DNA from: Nostoc sp. PCC 7524
GTDB taxonomy: Bacteria; Cyanobacteriota; Cyanobacteriia; Cyanobacteriales; Nostocaceae
NCBI RefSeq assembly: GCF_000316645.1
Contig: NC_019684.1
Coordinates: forward strand, 1,240,001-1,304,000
DNA: 64,000 bases
Direction: 5' to 3'
Numbering within the stretch: position 1 is the first letter of the stretch; each line of letters starts with the position of its first letter. Positions 62,542 to 64,000 of the stretch are shown in pieces. A model generated the notes under the pieces. That model ran no database searches and was not told where the DNA came from. It saw nothing but the letters and a program-made list of their open reading frames with translations. A program made the position numbers and the translations under genes.

Positions 62542-63282
62542 TTAGAAACTGCCAAGGGGAATTCGAGAAATTAGAGAAAATACACCAAATCCAACTAAAA
62601 GCGCCCCGCTAACAGGGTTAATCCAACCAGACCAGCGACGCAATTCTAGTAACTTTTTAATGGCAGCTGTAAACGTACCTGCCACAATTAAGGGGGCGAC
62701 ATATCCGGCTGTGTAGGAAATTAATAACACAGCGCCCAAAATTAAATCTTGTGTATTTGCCACCCAACCCAACAAGCTGGCTAAAACAGGCGTGCTACAT
62801 GGGGAAGCGACTAAACCAAAAGTTAACCCAATACCATAGGAACGCACCCCTGGCGGTAAATCTGGAGAAATCCAATTAGTATCACCAAAAGATGGCAGTT
62901 GCAGAGGTAATGCTTCCAGTAAGTTCAACCCCATGAGAATGGCGATAATACTGACAATAATCGGCAAACCAATGCCTATCTGACCGTAAACTTTACCTAC
63001 CAAAGCAGCTGTAATGCCTAGTCCTGCTAGTGTAGTGGCTAATCCTAATGCAAACCATGTTGATTGAACTGCTGCTTGCAGACGGCTTTTAGCTTCATAA
63101 CCGCCAATGTAGCCTATCGTAATGGGCAACATGGAAAGCATACAGGGAGTTAGGCTAGTTAATAGCCCAGCCGTGAAAATGATCCCAACACTCAGCAAAC
63201 TCAGATGCGTCAATTGGTGAGAAACCAGGGTGTTGGCAAATTGTTCTAGTTGGTAAACTTGAGTTTGCAGATTCTCCAGCAT
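62542..63282 (-). CDS. ccdA: thiol-disulfide transporter CcdA
   Basis: This 246-aa six-helix DsbD/CcdA-type protein carries electrons across the membrane to keep apocytochrome c thiols reduced. The two catalytic cysteines lie in TSLTPCMLSMLPI and VASPCSTPVLASL, each in a helix, and both are present. It is the first gene of the ccdA-ccsB operon. Its upstream region is the non-coding 63283-64000 stretch. Confidence 0.95.
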   Translation of the reverse strand: MLENLQTQVYQLEQFANTLVSHQLTHLSLLSVGIIFTAGLLTSLTPCMLSMLPITIGYIGGYEAKSRLQAAVQSTWFALGLATTLAGLGITAALVGKVYGQIGIGLPIIVSIIAILMGLNLLEALPLQLPSFGDTNWISPDLPPGVRSYGIGLTFGLVASPCSTPVLASLLGWVANTQDLILGAVLLISYTAGYVAPLIVAGTFTAAIKKLLELRRWSGWINPVSGALLVGFGVFSLISRIPLGSF

Positions 63283-63576
63283 GGGGTATTAGTCAGGGCA
63301 AAATGCTTGTTCTGCTTGAATTGTAGCTTACTTTGGTGTGCTAGTTAGTTGAGGAGTGATAGGAAGATCAAAATGAGCCAATGTTGAGAGCGAAGGAGTA
63401 GGGACTGGCGTGTAGGGGTGTAAGAGGATTTTTGAAAAGTGGTTGGCTGTGTTTTTAAACACTTGTTGATCCCCCCTAACCCCCTTAAAAAGGGTGAAAC
63501 TAGAATTAACCAGTAGTTAACTTATAGATAATTTACCTACAGCAAGATGCTCATTATTCCTCATACTTACCTTACC

Positions 63577-63610
63577 CCTCCAGTCTTCCCATATACCTGG
63601 AGGTTTTTTT
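63577..63610 (+). terminator. orphan rho-independent terminator
   Basis: CCTCCAG (63577-63583) pairs with CTGGAGG (63597-63603) and is followed by seven T residues. No gene ends before it on this strand, so it may close a short untranslated RNA starting between 63300 and 63570. Confidence 0.7.
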
Positions 63611-63842
63611 GGTCTTCCCTATTTTTCTATTCTCTGCCCGAAAGGCTGCTTAGTAGGGGGACAGAGCAGCAAAAGGGTGAAGGCGAAGAGTTTTTGATGC
63701 TGATTTGCTTAAATTCGGGAATTTTGACAAACAAAAACTCCGAAAAATTATGTCAGAGATGATCAAAATTTAAGGAGCGATCGCATCATCTTCATCGTTT
63801 CGTGATAACTCTGTCACAATCTCCTGATACTCTAAGGAATAA

Positions 63843-63912
63843 GTAAACATTAAGTTTGCTCCTCACACCATACGACTGCCCTCTGCTGTTGCACAGTTAG
63901 AGGGATTTTTTT
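63843..63912 (+). ncRNA. yfr1: Yfr1 small regulatory RNA
   Basis: The layout is the Yfr1 one. A 5' hairpin (GTAAAC-ATTAA-GTTTGC) leads to the single-stranded CTCCTCACACC signature at 63859-63869. A strong terminator hairpin follows (CCCTCT...AGAGGG with inner CTGT/ACAG) and seven T residues. Yfr1 is conserved across cyanobacteria and represses target mRNAs through this unpaired CU-rich motif. The 5' end near 63838-63843 is estimated from a GATACT -10-like box at 63825-63830. Confidence 0.85.
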
Positions 63913-64000
63913 CTGGTGAAAAAGTTAACGTAAAACCTAACCCCCTAACCCCCTTCCCTACTAGGGAAGGGGGAAAATTAAAGCCTCTCTCCTTGTAGGG

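Larger units (their letters stand above)
63283..64000. other. 718-base non-coding right end
   Basis: Apart from the hairpin at 63577-63610 and Yfr1 at 63843-63912, it holds CCCCCTAACCCCCTTAAAAA-type repeat copies near 63465 and 63940, the latter with a CCCTTCCCTACTAGGGAAGG palindrome. An apparent 71-codon frame at 63547-63762 spans the terminator hairpin and is not credible. Confidence 0.6.

Noticed and set aside
63547..63762. 71-codon plus-strand frame at the right end
   Set aside because: It spans a terminator hairpin with seven T residues and has no family-like composition.

Overview
The window is chromosomal DNA from a heterocyst-forming filamentous cyanobacterium of the Nostoc/Anabaena type. 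The evidence is oxygenic photosynthesis genes (chlD, chlM, psbA, rbcLXS, rca with a Rubisco-small-subunit-like tail), many HIP1 octamers (GCGATCGC, for example at 754-761 and 2137-2144), heptameric tandem repeats in spacers, an amt4-amt1-amtB ammonium transporter set, and a cyanobacterial Yfr1 small RNA. Genus and species are inferred; no rRNA gene is present to fix them.

Layout. 1-9.2 kb: chlorophyll and housekeeping genes (chlD, sigF, a Bax-inhibitor-like membrane protein, prfB with a programmed +1 frameshift, a DUF3285 miniprotein, ybeY, dgkA, trpG, a metallo-beta-lactamase-fold protein). 9.5-14.2 kb: chlM, a secreted calcium-repeat/TPR protein, and a secreted-protein gene cleanly split by an intact IS630-type element. 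14.2-18.2 kb: a CPA2 antiporter with a Usp-like tail, nagA and purE. 18.2-30.7 kb: the three ammonium transporters, with a thiazole/oxazole-type RiPP (TOMM) cluster lying between amt1 and amtB. 30.7-39.5 kb: SGNH hydrolase, trxB, ispH, lrtA/hpf, lipB, a fused amino-acid ABC protein, an orphan antitoxin and a nuclease. 39.6-46.5 kb: a probable low-oxygen/sulfide island (ArsR regulator, D1'-type psbA, nitronate-monooxygenase-like protein, flavoprotein, Rieske protein, sulfide:quinone oxidoreductase, ferritin-like protein). 46.6-49.5 kb: pentapeptide protein, panB and a beta-propeller. 49.5-57.7 kb: rbcL-rbcX-rbcS and rca, separated by an accessory block (restriction-modification pair, SGNH hydrolase, Uma2 remnant, toxin-antitoxin pair). 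57.7-64 kb: lysozyme, thpR, YciI protein, SRP RNA, phasin-like protein, queF, ccsB-ccdA and Yfr1.

The most interesting system is the RiPP cluster at 22.2-28.8 kb. Its precursor carries 15 cysteines spaced exactly every third residue, and it sits with a SagB-type oxidase, a YcaO cyclodehydratase ending in PxPxP, a RRE/E1-like partner and a divergent ABC exporter. This resembles the Cys-Xaa-Xaa heterocycloanthracin precursors of Bacillus, here in a cyanobacterium and inside a nitrogen-transport locus. Second is the low-oxygen island: psbA carries all three D1' signature residues (A80, L158, A286), and a 17-nt motif is shared by the psbA and Rieske/SQR promoter regions. Third is a family of spacer elements with heptad-repeat arms in inverted orientation; one copy encloses nothing but a four-helix-bundle (S23/Avd-like) gene whose start codon lies in an arm, so it may be the coding member of the family.
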